Counted from the stretch's first letter, positions 30,225 through 38,624 are shown. The stretch: 64,000 nucleotides of DNA from Solibacillus sp. FSL H8-0523 (GCF_038051985.1 NZ_CP150291.1:930001-994000); one strand, 5' to 3'. Notes: generated by a model not told the origin, from the letters alone. Made by a program: numbers and translations.

Positions 30225-31451
30225 ATGGTACAAATTATTACAGCTAAAAATGGTGTGCGTATTGTGGCGGAGCAGATGCCACATGTGCGCTCATTGTCAG
30301 TCGGCATTTGGGTTAATGCCGGTTCACGCTATGAAACAATTGAAGAAAACGGCATTACGCATTTTATTGAACATATGCTATTTAAAGGCACAAAAAACCG
30401 TACAGCGCGTCAAATCGCAGAAGAATTTGACCGCATTGGCGGCGAAATCAATGCCTTTACATCAAAAGAAAACACATGCTACTACGCAAAAGTATTAGAC
30501 CATCACGGCGAAATTGCAGTTGATATTTTAGCAGATATGTTTTTCAATTCATTATTCACAAAAGAAGACATCGAACGTGAGCGTCAAGTCGTATCAGAAG
30601 AAATTTATATGAGTGAAGATGATCCTGCTGATGATGTGCATGAAAAATTGTGGGCAGTCATGTATCCAGAAGACGCGCTTGGTCGTCCGATTTTAGGCAC
30701 TCCAGAAACACTTGAAACCTTTGATGAAGCAATGATTCGTCAGTATATGGCCAAGCACTACGGCCCGCAAAATGTGGTCATTTCAATTGCAGGGAATATC
30801 GAAGACGGCTTACTTGAAAAAATTGAGCAGCTTTTCGGTCAATACGAGGCAAGTGAACAAGCGGTTGTGTCAAAACCATCATTCCCTAAGTTTACAGCTG
30901 GGGAAGTGGAGAAAACACGTGATACGGAGCAAGCACATATCGCGATTTCGTTCCCTGCGATTAGCGTGAAGGACCCGAAAATGTATAGCTTTATTGCGCT
31001 TAATAATATTATCGGTGGCAATATGAGTTCACGCCTATTCCAAGACGTGCGTGAGGATCGTGGGTTAGCTTATTCGGTATTTAGTTATCAATCGAGCTTT
31101 GAGGATGTTGGGGCATTTACGATTTATGCATCGGCTTCAAAGCAAAACCTTGATGCACTGAAGCAGCAAATTGACCAAACGTTATTTGACGTGGTAACTG
31201 GCGGCGTAACCGAAGAAGAGCTTGAAAACGCGAAACAGCAGCTAAAAGGCGGTTTCGTATTAGGGCTAGAAGGTACAGAAGATTTCATGACACGTAACGG
31301 AGTCAATGAACTCATTCACCAAAATCACCGTACTGTCGATGAAGTATTAGCGAAAATTGACACCATTTCGATGGAAACAATTGATGAACTGATTTCACAA
31401 ATCTTATTAACCGAACCAGCAATTGCGATTATTGGTCCGGAAAACGAATAA
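30225..31451 (+). CDS. mlpA: M16 family zinc peptidase MlpA/YmxG
   Basis: 408 residues of the insulinase-like M16B family. The inverted zinc motif HFIEH is at residues 46-50, with downstream glutamates in QVVSEEIYMSEDDPADD. The N-terminal catalytic and C-terminal inactive M16 domains are both present. B. subtilis MlpA (YmxG) is a processing-peptidase homologue reported to affect extracellular protease regulation. I chose ATG 30225 with TAAAGGAG 7 nt upstream. A terminator follows directly. Confidence 0.94.
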   Translation: MVQIITAKNGVRIVAEQMPHVRSLSVGIWVNAGSRYETIEENGITHFIEHMLFKGTKNRTARQIAEEFDRIGGEINAFTSKENTCYYAKVLDHHGEIAVDILADMFFNSLFTKEDIERERQVVSEEIYMSEDDPADDVHEKLWAVMYPEDALGRPILGTPETLETFDEAMIRQYMAKHYGPQNVVISIAGNIEDGLLEKIEQLFGQYEASEQAVVSKPSFPKFTAGEVEKTRDTEQAHIAISFPAISVKDPKMYSFIALNNIIGGNMSSRLFQDVREDRGLAYSVFSYQSSFEDVGAFTIYASASKQNLDALKQQIDQTLFDVVTGGVTEEELENAKQQLKGGFVLGLEGTEDFMTRNGVNELIHQNHRTVDEVLAKIDTISMETIDELISQILLTEPAIAIIGPENE

Positions 31452-31453
31452 TG

Positions 31454-31490
31454 AAAAGGGATTGTCCAGAAAGTTGGTCAATCCCTTTTT
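31454..31490 (+). terminator. Intrinsic terminator after mlpA
   Basis: AAAAGGGATTG pairs with CAATCCCTTTT, with a 14-nt loop and a T-run. Confidence 0.9.
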
Positions 31491-31626
31491 GCGCCGAGGA
31501 TGGAGGCCAGCATGATGCTGGTCATGAATGCATTGTCACAGGATGTGACGGTCTTAGCATTCTTTCTTTATTCTGACCACCGCAGAAGCACCGCCCTAAA
31601 GCGGTTAAATAACACATGAACGAAGT
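31491..31626. repeat. Family E intergenic repeat
   Basis: A series of small hairpins: GCCAGCAT/ATGCTGG, GTCACA/TGTGAC and ACCGC/GCGGT. It lies between mlpA and the convergent ABC cassette. The wording resembles repeats I associate with Solibacillus-type genomes, but only one copy is visible here. Confidence 0.5.
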
Positions 31627-31627
31627 A

Positions 31628-31665
31628 CTGCACGAAAAGTGAATGCTTTTCGCGCAGCCCCTTTT
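31628..31665 (+). terminator. Plus-strand terminator before the convergent ABC cassette
   Basis: CTGCACGAAAAG pairs with CTTTTCGCGCAG and is followed by CCCC and a T-run. It is oriented for the plus strand and guards against read-through from mlpA into the opposing genes. Confidence 0.8.
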
Positions 31666-31666
31666 T

Positions 31667-32299
31667 TTATAGAAATTCAGCTTGTTCATAAAGTTTAATA
31701 GCGTCTAGGTATTGTCTATAAAAGAGATAAAAACAAGCAATGGGTGTGATAATTGCTCCGATATAAGTTAAATGAATAAGAAAAAAGAACAAGCATAAAA
31801 GGACATGACTTATAAAAATTAAGAGAATATAAAAGAATAAATCGGAATTCGAGAAAGATTCCGTTTTTGTAGGCTGTTTAAAATGTGCCTTTAATGCACC
31901 ACCTGTTGCAAGAAGAGTAAAAGCGAATATCCCTAACATATAACAAAGAGGAATTGCGCTGATATTGCCCTTAAAATACTGATAACTAGTCATGGAAATA
32001 AGAGGGATAAAAACAATGCTAAATAACATTAGTGTATAAAGATAGGAGCTTTTGACAAAGAGCCTAGGTGAAATCGGAAGTATTCGAATTAAGACGCTAA
32101 ACTGGGCACTTAACATATGCGCAATTGAAAGTATAGGTACATAAATGGTCAGTAAGCTAGAAAATGTGTATAAGCCGACATCAATTGTTTGCGTAAACTT
32201 TGCATTCGAATAGATTATGAAAATCAGAACGGCTAAAAAGAGAAATATAGAAATGGTTTTGCGAGAAAAACGAAAATGAAAACGTAGTAATTGCGCCAT
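31667..32299 (-). CDS. ABC-type permease subunit, paralogue 2
   Basis: 210 residues with about six hydrophobic segments. It is clearly a paralogue of the neighbouring gene at 32367-32987. Shared segments include QLLR.HFRFS.K at the N-terminus, LPIS..FV.S..LY in the middle, the TGG.LKA.FK.PT motif, and the identical ends FYRQY and AEFL. It is the distal gene of a minus-strand operon (GntR, ATPase, permease, permease, permease), separated by a 67-nt gap that lacks a terminator. The substrate is unknown. It looks like the ABC-2 type membrane proteins of YtrA/PmtR-linked exporters. Confidence 0.8.
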   Translation of the reverse strand: MAQLLRFHFRFSRKTISIFLFLAVLIFIIYSNAKFTQTIDVGLYTFSSLLTIYVPILSIAHMLSAQFSVLIRILPISPRLFVKSSYLYTLMLFSIVFIPLISMTSYQYFKGNISAIPLCYMLGIFAFTLLATGGALKAHFKQPTKTESFSNSDLFFYILLIFISHVLLCLFFFLIHLTYIGAIITPIACFYLFYRQYLDAIKLYEQAEFL

Positions 32300-32366
32300 C
32301 TAACTAACACCACCTTATTGTAAAATAACGAGACGAACCTAATAAACCGTAGCAATCCCAACCGTT

Positions 32367-32987
32367 TTATAAAAATTCCGCCTTTTTATATAATTCAACG
32401 GATGACTTATACTGACGATAAAAAATAAACAAGCAAACAGCAGGTGTGATGAGTGCACCAACAAATACAAAGTTAATGAGTGAAAAGAAGAAGCAGAGTA
32501 GCGTATGCGGAATCGCTGTTAGGATGATACAAAAAAATAAATCCGCGCCTGAAAAGGCTTTTGAATTTGTTGGCTCTTTAAAGTAAGCCTTTAAAATACC
32601 GCCTGTTGTGACAACTGCAAAAGCTACAACCCATAAAATATAGCAGAGCGTAAATGTATCAACATTTTCACGTAAGAGTTGATAAAGCAGCCAAAAGCTA
32701 ATGGGAACAAAGAAAATACTAAATAAAATGATCATATATAAAAATGCGCTTTGAACGAATTGTTTGAATGATATCGGAAAGGTACGCAACAGTACGCTAA
32801 ACTTTCCATCGAGTAAATGTGCAAGGCAAATGGTTGGCAAATACATAATGAGTAAAAATATAAGGGTGACTAAATTTAAATGGATGGTTTCACTAGAATA
32901 AATGATGGCAACACCAATAATGACGAATAGTAGAATAAGAATGGCTTTACTTGAAAAACGAAAATGAAGACGTAGTAACTGCGTCAT
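32367..32987 (-). CDS. ABC-type permease subunit, paralogue 1
   Basis: 206 residues, about six membrane segments, no signal peptide. It is the tandem duplicate partner of the 31667-32299 product, with matching N-terminal RLHFRFSSKA and C-terminal FYRQY...AEFL. Its ATG overlaps the stop of the upstream permease by one base, so it is translationally coupled. It presumably forms the membrane channel with one or both other permeases and the single ATPase. The substrate cannot be read from sequence. Confidence 0.82.
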   Translation of the reverse strand: MTQLLRLHFRFSSKAILILLFVIIGVAIIYSSETIHLNLVTLIFLLIMYLPTICLAHLLDGKFSVLLRTFPISFKQFVQSAFLYMIILFSIFFVPISFWLLYQLLRENVDTFTLCYILWVVAFAVVTTGGILKAYFKEPTNSKAFSGADLFFCIILTAIPHTLLCFFFSLINFVFVGALITPAVCLFIFYRQYKSSVELYKKAEFL

Positions 32988-33586
32988 TAAAATTCTAGCC
33001 TCCTAACCTTCAGTGCAATCGTGCCAAAATAGCTGAGGATTGTTACACTCAGTGTAAGTATGAAAAAGATAAGGCCATATTGGCTAGCAAATAACGTAAA
33101 ATCGGTCATAATGATTAGCAAAAAATACAGTAAAGTCATAATTGGCAAAGCATTAATCATGTGGAATTGTAGTGCAATCATCCAGGTATTGAGTGAAATC
33201 AGCAACAAACAGCAGCCGATGATAAAACCAATTTGATTAATTGAAAGAAATATAAATTCTTTTTCTATAAGTAATGTTAACGCAGTAAACGCTACTAAGG
33301 CATAGCTTAGGTAGCAAAAGGAAATCCAACTTAAAAAAGCAAAATCAGCCTGTACAACCTTTTTTACAGAAATCGGTGCTAATGCTAATGTTAGTGCATA
33401 ATGCTTACGTGATTCATTGTATTTTGAAAATACAACGATACAAGAAAACATAATGAGCATTAAAATAAAGTAAAAGGGTGAGCCTGTAAGTGAGCCAAGC
33501 AACAAAAATGGACTAAATAAAAGCGGTAAAAACAACACCCATCCCGACAATTCATTTAAAAAATACCTCATTAAAAACAGCGTCAC
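32987..33586 (-). CDS. ABC-type permease subunit (ABC-2 family)
   Basis: 199 residues with about six hydrophobic segments. The feature MFSCIVVFSKYNESRKHYALTLALAPISVKKVV resembles the ABC2_membrane_5-type proteins found in GntR-linked exporters. It is only distantly related to the two downstream permeases. Its start overlaps the ATPase stop by 4 nt. It probably pairs with the ATPase for export of a peptide or membrane-active compound; this is inference from context. Confidence 0.8.
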   Translation of the reverse strand: MTLFLMRYFLNELSGWVLFLPLLFSPFLLLGSLTGSPFYFILMLIMFSCIVVFSKYNESRKHYALTLALAPISVKKVVQADFAFLSWISFCYLSYALVAFTALTLLIEKEFIFLSINQIGFIIGCCLLLISLNTWMIALQFHMINALPIMTLLYFLLIIMTDFTLFASQYGLIFFILTLSVTILSYFGTIALKVRRLEF

Positions 33587-34428
33587 CCTTTCCGCCCCCT
33601 TACAAAGAACAGCATCAACTCATCAATTGTCGGCTTAGTAAGCTCAATAGTAGGATTGACAAACTCACGCTTCACTAAATATTCCACCCCAAATACATAG
33701 TCGCGCTTACTGATAATTGAGTGATTTGGAATCATACGTGCTTCTTCTGGTGTACCTTTCCAAATGCCGTAACCGTACTGTAAGTCGTCCTTATTTTCAT
33801 GGAACAAAATTTCACCTTCATGAATAAAAACAATCGTATCCGCAATTTTTTCTAAGTCACTCGTAATATGGGAAGATATTAAAATCGTGCGGTCTTCTTG
33901 CTCCATAAACGTTTGTAGCAGCTCCAATACCTCATCACGCGCAATCGGGTCCAGCCCACTTGTTGGTTCATCCATTAATAAAACTTTTGGCTCGTGCGAT
34001 AGCGCTGTAATAATACCGAGCTTTGCTTTCATTCCTTTTGACATACTTTTAATCGTGTCATACGAACGAACATCAAAGCGCTCGAGTAAGTCAAAAAAGT
34101 AAGTGCTGTTCCATTTTGGGTAGAGTTCACGGTATAACTTGTCAATATCCCTTGGTGTTAACTGCTGGGGGATATGAATTTCATCGAACACCACACCGAT
34201 TTGCGCTTTCGTCTCTAAATCATTTTCTGCGACATTTTTTCCTAGAATAAAAATGTCTCCTTCATCTGGTTTCAGTAAATTCAACAAGAGCTTTAATGTA
34301 GTGGATTTTCCGGCACCATTTTGGCCGATAAAGCCTGCAATTGTGCCAGCCTCTACTGAAAATGACAAATTGTTAAGCTGGAATTTTTTGATTCGTTTCG
34401 ATACGTTGTTTACTTCAATGACCTTCAT
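33583..34428 (-). CDS. ABC transporter ATP-binding protein
   Basis: 281 residues. Walker A is GQNGAGKST near residue 35. The ABC signature is degenerate (SMSKGMKAKLG), Walker B is VLLMDEPTSGLD, and the switch His is in ILISSHITSDLE. The roughly 80 residues after the ABC core form a C-terminal extension. The sequence style matches ATPases next to YtrA/PmtR-type GntR regulators; the staphylococcal Pmt system exports phenol-soluble modulins. It overlaps the regulator gene by 4 nt. As the only ATPase in the cassette, it probably homodimerises. Confidence 0.92.
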   Translation of the reverse strand: MKVIEVNNVSKRIKKFQLNNLSFSVEAGTIAGFIGQNGAGKSTTLKLLLNLLKPDEGDIFILGKNVAENDLETKAQIGVVFDEIHIPQQLTPRDIDKLYRELYPKWNSTYFFDLLERFDVRSYDTIKSMSKGMKAKLGIITALSHEPKVLLMDEPTSGLDPIARDEVLELLQTFMEQEDRTILISSHITSDLEKIADTIVFIHEGEILFHENKDDLQYGYGIWKGTPEEARMIPNHSIISKRDYVFGVEYLVKREFVNPTIELTKPTIDELMLFFVRGRKG

Positions 34429-34802
34429 CGCTCTTCCTCCAATAGTAAGTCTAGTAGCTCATGTAACTCTTCTTTTTTGACATTCGCCAACTTCGCAACG
34501 GACACGGCCTTTGTTAAATGTATTTCGACTTGGCGAATTAATTCCTCGCGTAAAAAATCTTGATTGCGCCCTGCGACATAGCTGCCTTTACCGGCGATCG
34601 TTTCGATAAAGCCGTCGCGTTCTAAATCAGCGTAAGCCCGTTTTGTTGTCATTACACTAATTTTTAATTCTTTCGCAAGCGCGCGAATCGAGGGGAGCGC
34701 GTCACCTGTCATGAGCACACCTGATAAAATCGCCTGTTTTAATTGATCGGTAATTTGTTCGTAAATCGGTTTTGCACTATTATTACTTAATTGGATAATC
34801 AT
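34425..34802 (-). CDS. GntR-family regulator, YtrA/PmtR subfamily
   Basis: 125 residues: an N-terminal winged helix (PIYEQITDQLKQAILSG; LPSIRALAKELKISVMTTKRAY) and only a short C-terminal helical segment. This is typical of the YtrA subfamily, whose members repress adjacent ABC transporter genes. AGGTGG (complement of 34810-34815) precedes the ATG. The inverted repeat in its promoter region is the probable operator, giving autoregulation of the whole cassette. Confidence 0.9.
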   Translation of the reverse strand: MIIQLSNNSAKPIYEQITDQLKQAILSGVLMTGDALPSIRALAKELKISVMTTKRAYADLERDGFIETIAGKGSYVAGRNQDFLREELIRQVEIHLTKAVSVAKLANVKKEELHELLDLLLEEER

Positions 34803-34821
34803 CCATTCACCACCTACGTTA

Positions 34822-34850
34822 AAACTGTATATATACAGTGTATACAGTTT
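34822..34850 (-). promoter_or_regulatory. Operator of the GntR-ABC cassette
   Basis: A perfect inverted repeat, AAACTGTATA (34822-34831) and TATACAGTTT (34841-34850), separated by 9 bp. Nested within it is the perfect 16-bp palindrome ACTGTATATATACAGT (34824-34839). It sits 20 nt upstream of the regulator start and overlaps the likely -10 region on the minus strand. Confidence 0.75.
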
Positions 34851-34890
34851 GGCGAAATATGTCTATTGAAAATTCGAACAATTCAACTTT

Positions 34891-34920
34891 CACTTAAGTG
34901 GCCCAAGACGCATATAGTAT
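34891..34920 (+). promoter_or_regulatory. SigK-like promoter of ymxH-dpaA-dpaB
   Basis: GCATATAGTAT (34910-34920) fits the SigK -10 pattern CATAnnnTA. An AC dinucleotide (CACT, 34891-34894) lies 17 bp upstream, where the minimal SigK -35 is expected. The start of ymxH is 28 nt downstream. B. subtilis spoVF is a SigK-dependent mother-cell operon, which agrees. Confidence 0.6.
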
Positions 34921-34947
34921 GGGGAGCTCACATAAAGGAGGAGAAGG

Positions 34948-35217
34948 ATGCTGTTGTCAGAGCTAGCTGAAAAGGAATTAATCGAAATGGAAAACGGGGT
35001 ACGCTACGGTTTTTTAGCCGAAACCGAATGTATATTTGATGCAAAGACTGGGAAAATTATCGGCTTTGAAATGCCCCCACAAATGGTGAAAATGCCATTT
35101 CAAAAAAAGAAGTCGGGAATGGTCAAGTACATTCCGTGGGAGGAAATCCAACTAATCGGTGAAGACCGCATATTGTTTCACAAAACAACATCAACATTAA
35201 AGCAGATGGACGGATGA
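34948..35217 (+). CDS. ymxH: YmxH/YlmC-family sporulation protein (PRC barrel)
   Basis: 89 residues of the PRC-barrel-like YlmC/YmxH family: LLSELAEKELIEMENGVRYG, then IFDAKTGKIIGFEMP and KYIPWEEIQLIGEDRILF. Members are common in spore formers, but their biochemical role is not established. AAAGGAGGAG precedes the ATG, and it overlaps dpaA by 4 nt, making it the first gene of the dipicolinate operon here. Confidence 0.92.
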   Translation: MLLSELAEKELIEMENGVRYGFLAETECIFDAKTGKIIGFEMPPQMVKMPFQKKKSGMVKYIPWEEIQLIGEDRILFHKTTSTLKQMDG

Positions 35218-35987
35218 CGGAGCGCTGGCTGATTATCGGAACAGATGAGCGGATGAAGTTTTTAGCAAAACAACTCTCGAGCGATCTACGCACGGTCTAT
35301 TATAAAAATAGTGATACATGGGATGCTGAATTAAATAAAACCGCGTTAGAATTTTACCCGACGCATGTTGTCTTGCCAATTCAGCCCCTTACACTGAAAG
35401 TTGAGGAACTTGCAGGTACCGCGCAGGCACAAATCTTTGCAGGAAAATTAAATGATGCTTGGACCGAGGCACTAAGTAAAAAGCATGTAAACTTTTATTT
35501 ACAAGATGAAACGTTTATCTGGAAAAATGCCGCGCTTACGGCTGAAGGATTTTTAGCGCATCTTTATAGAGAAAAGGTAAGTGTTCAACAGAAGAAGATC
35601 CTCATAGCAGGCTTTGGTCGCGTTGGGAAAATGCTGGCCTTGTTTTTATCGAGGTTGCATGCACAGGTGGTCATTGCTGTTCGTTCACCTGCCCAGCAAG
35701 CAGAAGCCATTACCTATGGCTATGAAGGGGTCGTATTAAATACACAGCTACCAAAAGTCGATTTTATCATTAACACCATTCCTACGAAGTGGCTCACAAA
35801 AGAATATCAGCCACTCGTTACCTGTGCGATTTATGATATTGCATCGGCACCCGGTTGCTTAGATAATTTAAAGCTTTCGCAATACGAACTACTCCCGGCA
35901 TTGCCTGGGAAATTTTTTCCGCAAGCAGCAGCCGGTGTATTAGCTGAAACCATCCTACGTTTAAGAAAGGAGCACATTCATGCTTGA
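35214..35987 (+). CDS. dpaA: Dipicolinate synthase subunit A
   Basis: 257 residues; B. subtilis SpoVFA has 297, so this version is about 40 residues shorter, mostly in the N-terminal half. The Rossmann-like nucleotide site ILIAGFGRVGKMLALFL and the segment INTIPTKWLT are recognisable, as are DIASAPG and LPGKFFPQAAAGVLAETI. With DpaB it converts dihydrodipicolinate-pathway intermediate to dipicolinic acid in the mother cell for spore heat resistance. It overlaps both neighbours (4 and 8 nt). Confidence 0.92.
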   Translation: MTERWLIIGTDERMKFLAKQLSSDLRTVYYKNSDTWDAELNKTALEFYPTHVVLPIQPLTLKVEELAGTAQAQIFAGKLNDAWTEALSKKHVNFYLQDETFIWKNAALTAEGFLAHLYREKVSVQQKKILIAGFGRVGKMLALFLSRLHAQVVIAVRSPAQQAEAITYGYEGVVLNTQLPKVDFIINTIPTKWLTKEYQPLVTCAIYDIASAPGCLDNLKLSQYELLPALPGKFFPQAAAGVLAETILRLRKEHIHA

Positions 35988-36570
35988 GGGAAAACGAATC
36001 GGCTTAGGGATTACCGCGTCGCATTGTACGTATGAAGATGTGGTACCGAAAATTACCGATTTACGAAATGCGGGTGCAGTCGTAGTACCCATCATTACAC
36101 CATCTGTTTTACATGCTGCAACCCGCTTTGGTACAGGGGAAGAATGGATTGAAAAAATAGAGGCGCTTGCTGGCGAAAAAGTCGTGAGCTCCATTTCCGA
36201 AGCAGAGCCATTTGGACCGAAAAATCCACTTGATTGTATGGTCATTGCCCCGTTAACAGGGAATTCACTCAGTAAATTTGCCAACGCAGCAACCGATAGT
36301 CCCGTATTAATGGCGGCTAAAGCGACTTTACGTAATGGCTCACCTGTTGTACTTGGTATTTCAACGAATGATGCACTTGGATTAAATGGTATGAATTTGA
36401 TGAAACTCATGAATGCAAAAAACATTTTCTTCATTCCATTTGGTCAAGATGATCCGATAAAAAAACCGACGTCCTGTATTTCGGATTTCACGAAAATGCT
36501 CGAAACTGTCGTGTTTGTGCTCGCTCATAAAAAACAGCCTCAGCCTATATTTATACAATATTTTAAATAA
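35980..36570 (+). CDS. dpaB: Dipicolinate synthase subunit B (flavoprotein fold)
   Basis: 196 residues of the SpoVFB family with a flavoprotein-like fold: KRIGLGITASHCTYEDVVP, CMVIAPLTGNSLSKFANAATDSPVLMAAKA and NGSPVVLGISTNDALG. Length equals the family norm. It acts with DpaA. The start overlaps dpaA by 8 nt with GAAAGGAG upstream. The next gene, asd, has its own promoter. Confidence 0.95.
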   Translation: MLEGKRIGLGITASHCTYEDVVPKITDLRNAGAVVVPIITPSVLHAATRFGTGEEWIEKIEALAGEKVVSSISEAEPFGPKNPLDCMVIAPLTGNSLSKFANAATDSPVLMAAKATLRNGSPVVLGISTNDALGLNGMNLMKLMNAKNIFFIPFGQDDPIKKPTSCISDFTKMLETVVFVLAHKKQPQPIFIQYFK

Positions 36571-36580
36571 TCAAAAAATC

Positions 36581-36610
36581 TTACACAATTCAAAAAAATT
36601 ATGTTACAAT
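36581..36610 (+). promoter_or_regulatory. Candidate promoter of asd-dapA
   Basis: TTACAC (36581-36586), an 18-bp spacer and TACAAT (36605-36610), 46 nt before asd. It would give vegetative expression independent of the sporulation promoter upstream. Confidence 0.5.
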
Positions 36611-36656
36611 ATCCAACATTATATACATACTGATGAGATTTAGGAGAGATGAAAAC

Positions 36657-37697
36657 ATGTCGAAGAAATTGAATGTTGCTGTAGTTGGAGCAACAGGAGC
36701 AGTAGGATCAAAAATGATGGAGAAATTAATTGAACGTAACTTCCCAATTGAATCAATTAAGTTTTTAGCCTCAGCACGTTCAGCAGGCAACCCGATTGAG
36801 TTCAATGGCACAACGTACAAAATCGAAGAAGCAACGCCAGAAAGTTTTGAAGGGGTAGATATTGCACTATTCTCAGCAGGTGGATCTGTATCAGAAATCT
36901 TAGCGCCAGAAGCAGCGAAGCGCGGGGCAATTGTTATTGATAATACAAGTCACTTCCGTATGGACCCAGAAGTACCGCTTGTTGTCCCAGAAGTCAATCG
37001 TCATGTATTAAAAACAATTCCTAAGGGGATCATTGCAAACCCGAACTGCTCGACAATTCAAATGATGGTCGCATTACAGCCGATTCGTGAAAAATTTGGT
37101 CTAAATAAAATCGTCGTTTCAACGTATCAAGCAGTTTCGGGTTCTGGCATTGCAGCGATTGATGAATTACGTACACAAAGCGCACAGTGGGAAGCGGGTA
37201 AAAACGTCGAAGCAAACGTGCTACCAGTGAAATCAGACGTAAAGCATTATCCAATCGCACGTAATGTAATTCCACAAATCGATAAATTTACAGACAACGG
37301 CTTTACATATGAAGAAATGAAAATGATTAACGAAACGAAAAAAATCATGGAAGCACCTGACATGAGTGTGGCGGCAACATGTGTACGTGTACCGGTTGTT
37401 TCAGGTCACTCAGAATCGGTCTATATTGAGCTTGATCAAGAGGCAACGGTTCAAGAAATTTTTGACGTATTAAAAGATGCACCAGGCATTGTGTTACAAG
37501 ATGATATACGTGAGCAGCTTTACCCAATGCCAATTTTTGCTGAAAATGACGATGCAACATTCGTTGGCCGTATTCGCCAAGATTTAGATAATAAAAAAGG
37601 CTTCCACTTATGGATTGTGTCTGACAACTTATTAAAAGGTGCAGCACTGAACTCTATTCAAATCGCAGAAGCAATGCTAGAGGATAACTTACTATAA
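36657..37697 (+). CDS. asd: Aspartate-semialdehyde dehydrogenase
   Basis: 346 residues. NADP-binding VVGATGAVGSKMM is at the N-terminus, and the catalytic cysteine is in IIANPNCSTIQM. Further motifs are YQAVSGSGIAAIDEL and VPVVSGHSESVYIE. It produces aspartate semialdehyde for lysine, threonine, methionine and DPA/peptidoglycan precursors. ATG 36657 follows TAGGAGAG. dapA follows after 15 nt; B. subtilis has dapG between them, missing here. Confidence 0.97.
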   Translation: MSKKLNVAVVGATGAVGSKMMEKLIERNFPIESIKFLASARSAGNPIEFNGTTYKIEEATPESFEGVDIALFSAGGSVSEILAPEAAKRGAIVIDNTSHFRMDPEVPLVVPEVNRHVLKTIPKGIIANPNCSTIQMMVALQPIREKFGLNKIVVSTYQAVSGSGIAAIDELRTQSAQWEAGKNVEANVLPVKSDVKHYPIARNVIPQIDKFTDNGFTYEEMKMINETKKIMEAPDMSVAATCVRVPVVSGHSESVYIELDQEATVQEIFDVLKDAPGIVLQDDIREQLYPMPIFAENDDATFVGRIRQDLDNKKGFHLWIVSDNLLKGAALNSIQIAEAMLEDNLL

Positions 37698-37712
37698 GAG
37701 GGGGATTTACGC

Positions 37713-38624
37713 ATGGATTTCGGACGTATTGGCACAGCGATGATTACGCCATTTAAACAAGATGGCACCATTAATTATCCTGAATTAGAGCGTATTATTA
37801 ATCATTTAATCGATAATGGGACAGATTGCATTATTGCGTGTGGGACCACTTCAGAAAACCCGACGATGTCAACAGAGGAAAAAATTGAAGTTGTACGTTT
37901 TACGGTTGAAAAAGTAGCAGGTCGTATTCCAGTAATCGCGGGTACAGGGGATAACGAAACCGCGTACTCAATCGCGATGACACATAAGGCAGAGGAAAAC
38001 GGTGCAGACGGTATTATGCTCGTAACACCGTATTACAATAAGCCAAATCAGCGTGGGATGTATGCCCACTTTGAAACGATTGCCAAAGTTACAAAACTCC
38101 CTGTCATGCTCTATAATGTACCGGGTCGTACAGGCGCGAACATTTTAGCAGAAACGACGATTGCGTTAAGCCGTGATGTTGAAAATATTACGTGCATTAA
38201 AGAAGCAAGCGGCAACTTAGATCAAATGGGTGACATTATCGAAAATGTAGAGCCAGATTTCCACGTGTATTCGGGTGATGACGGCTTAACATTACCTTTA
38301 CTTGCGATTGGTGGTCGCGGTATTATTTCTGTCGCGTCACATATTGTTGGTAAGGATATGCAGCAAATGATTCGTGCATTTGAAGAAGGGCGTCATCAAG
38401 AGGCTGCACAAATTCACCGTGCGCTATTACCACTTGTGCGTGCATTGTTTGCACAGCCAAATCCTTCACCAGTTAAATATGCGATGACAAAACTCGGCTT
38501 TGATACATTAGATGTGCGTATGCCAATGATGGAAATGCTACCAGAAGAAAAGGATGCATTCGATCAAATTTGGAATACGTACCTAGCAAAGGCCGAAAAA
38601 TTCCGCACATTGCAAAATAATTAA
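37713..38624 (+). CDS. dapA: 4-hydroxy-tetrahydrodipicolinate synthase
   Basis: 303 residues, a TIM-barrel aldolase. The substrate loop CGTTSENPTMS, the Tyr region VTPYYNKPNQRGMYAHF and the Schiff-base lysine in CIKEASGNLDQM are intact. It condenses pyruvate with aspartate semialdehyde; its product feeds both lysine/meso-DAP and the DpaAB reaction encoded just upstream. GAGGGGGA precedes the ATG. Confidence 0.97.
   Translation: MDFGRIGTAMITPFKQDGTINYPELERIINHLIDNGTDCIIACGTTSENPTMSTEEKIEVVRFTVEKVAGRIPVIAGTGDNETAYSIAMTHKAEENGADGIMLVTPYYNKPNQRGMYAHFETIAKVTKLPVMLYNVPGRTGANILAETTIALSRDVENITCIKEASGNLDQMGDIIENVEPDFHVYSGDDGLTLPLLAIGGRGIISVASHIVGKDMQQMIRAFEEGRHQEAAQIHRALLPLVRALFAQPNPSPVKYAMTKLGFDTLDVRMPMMEMLPEEKDAFDQIWNTYLAKAEKFRTLQNN

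Noticed and set aside
35214-35987. dpaA as a truncated pseudogene
   Set aside because: The gene is shorter than in B. subtilis, but the frame is intact, the start is coupled to ymxH, and the Rossmann motif and C-terminus are present, so it is more likely a divergent functional form.
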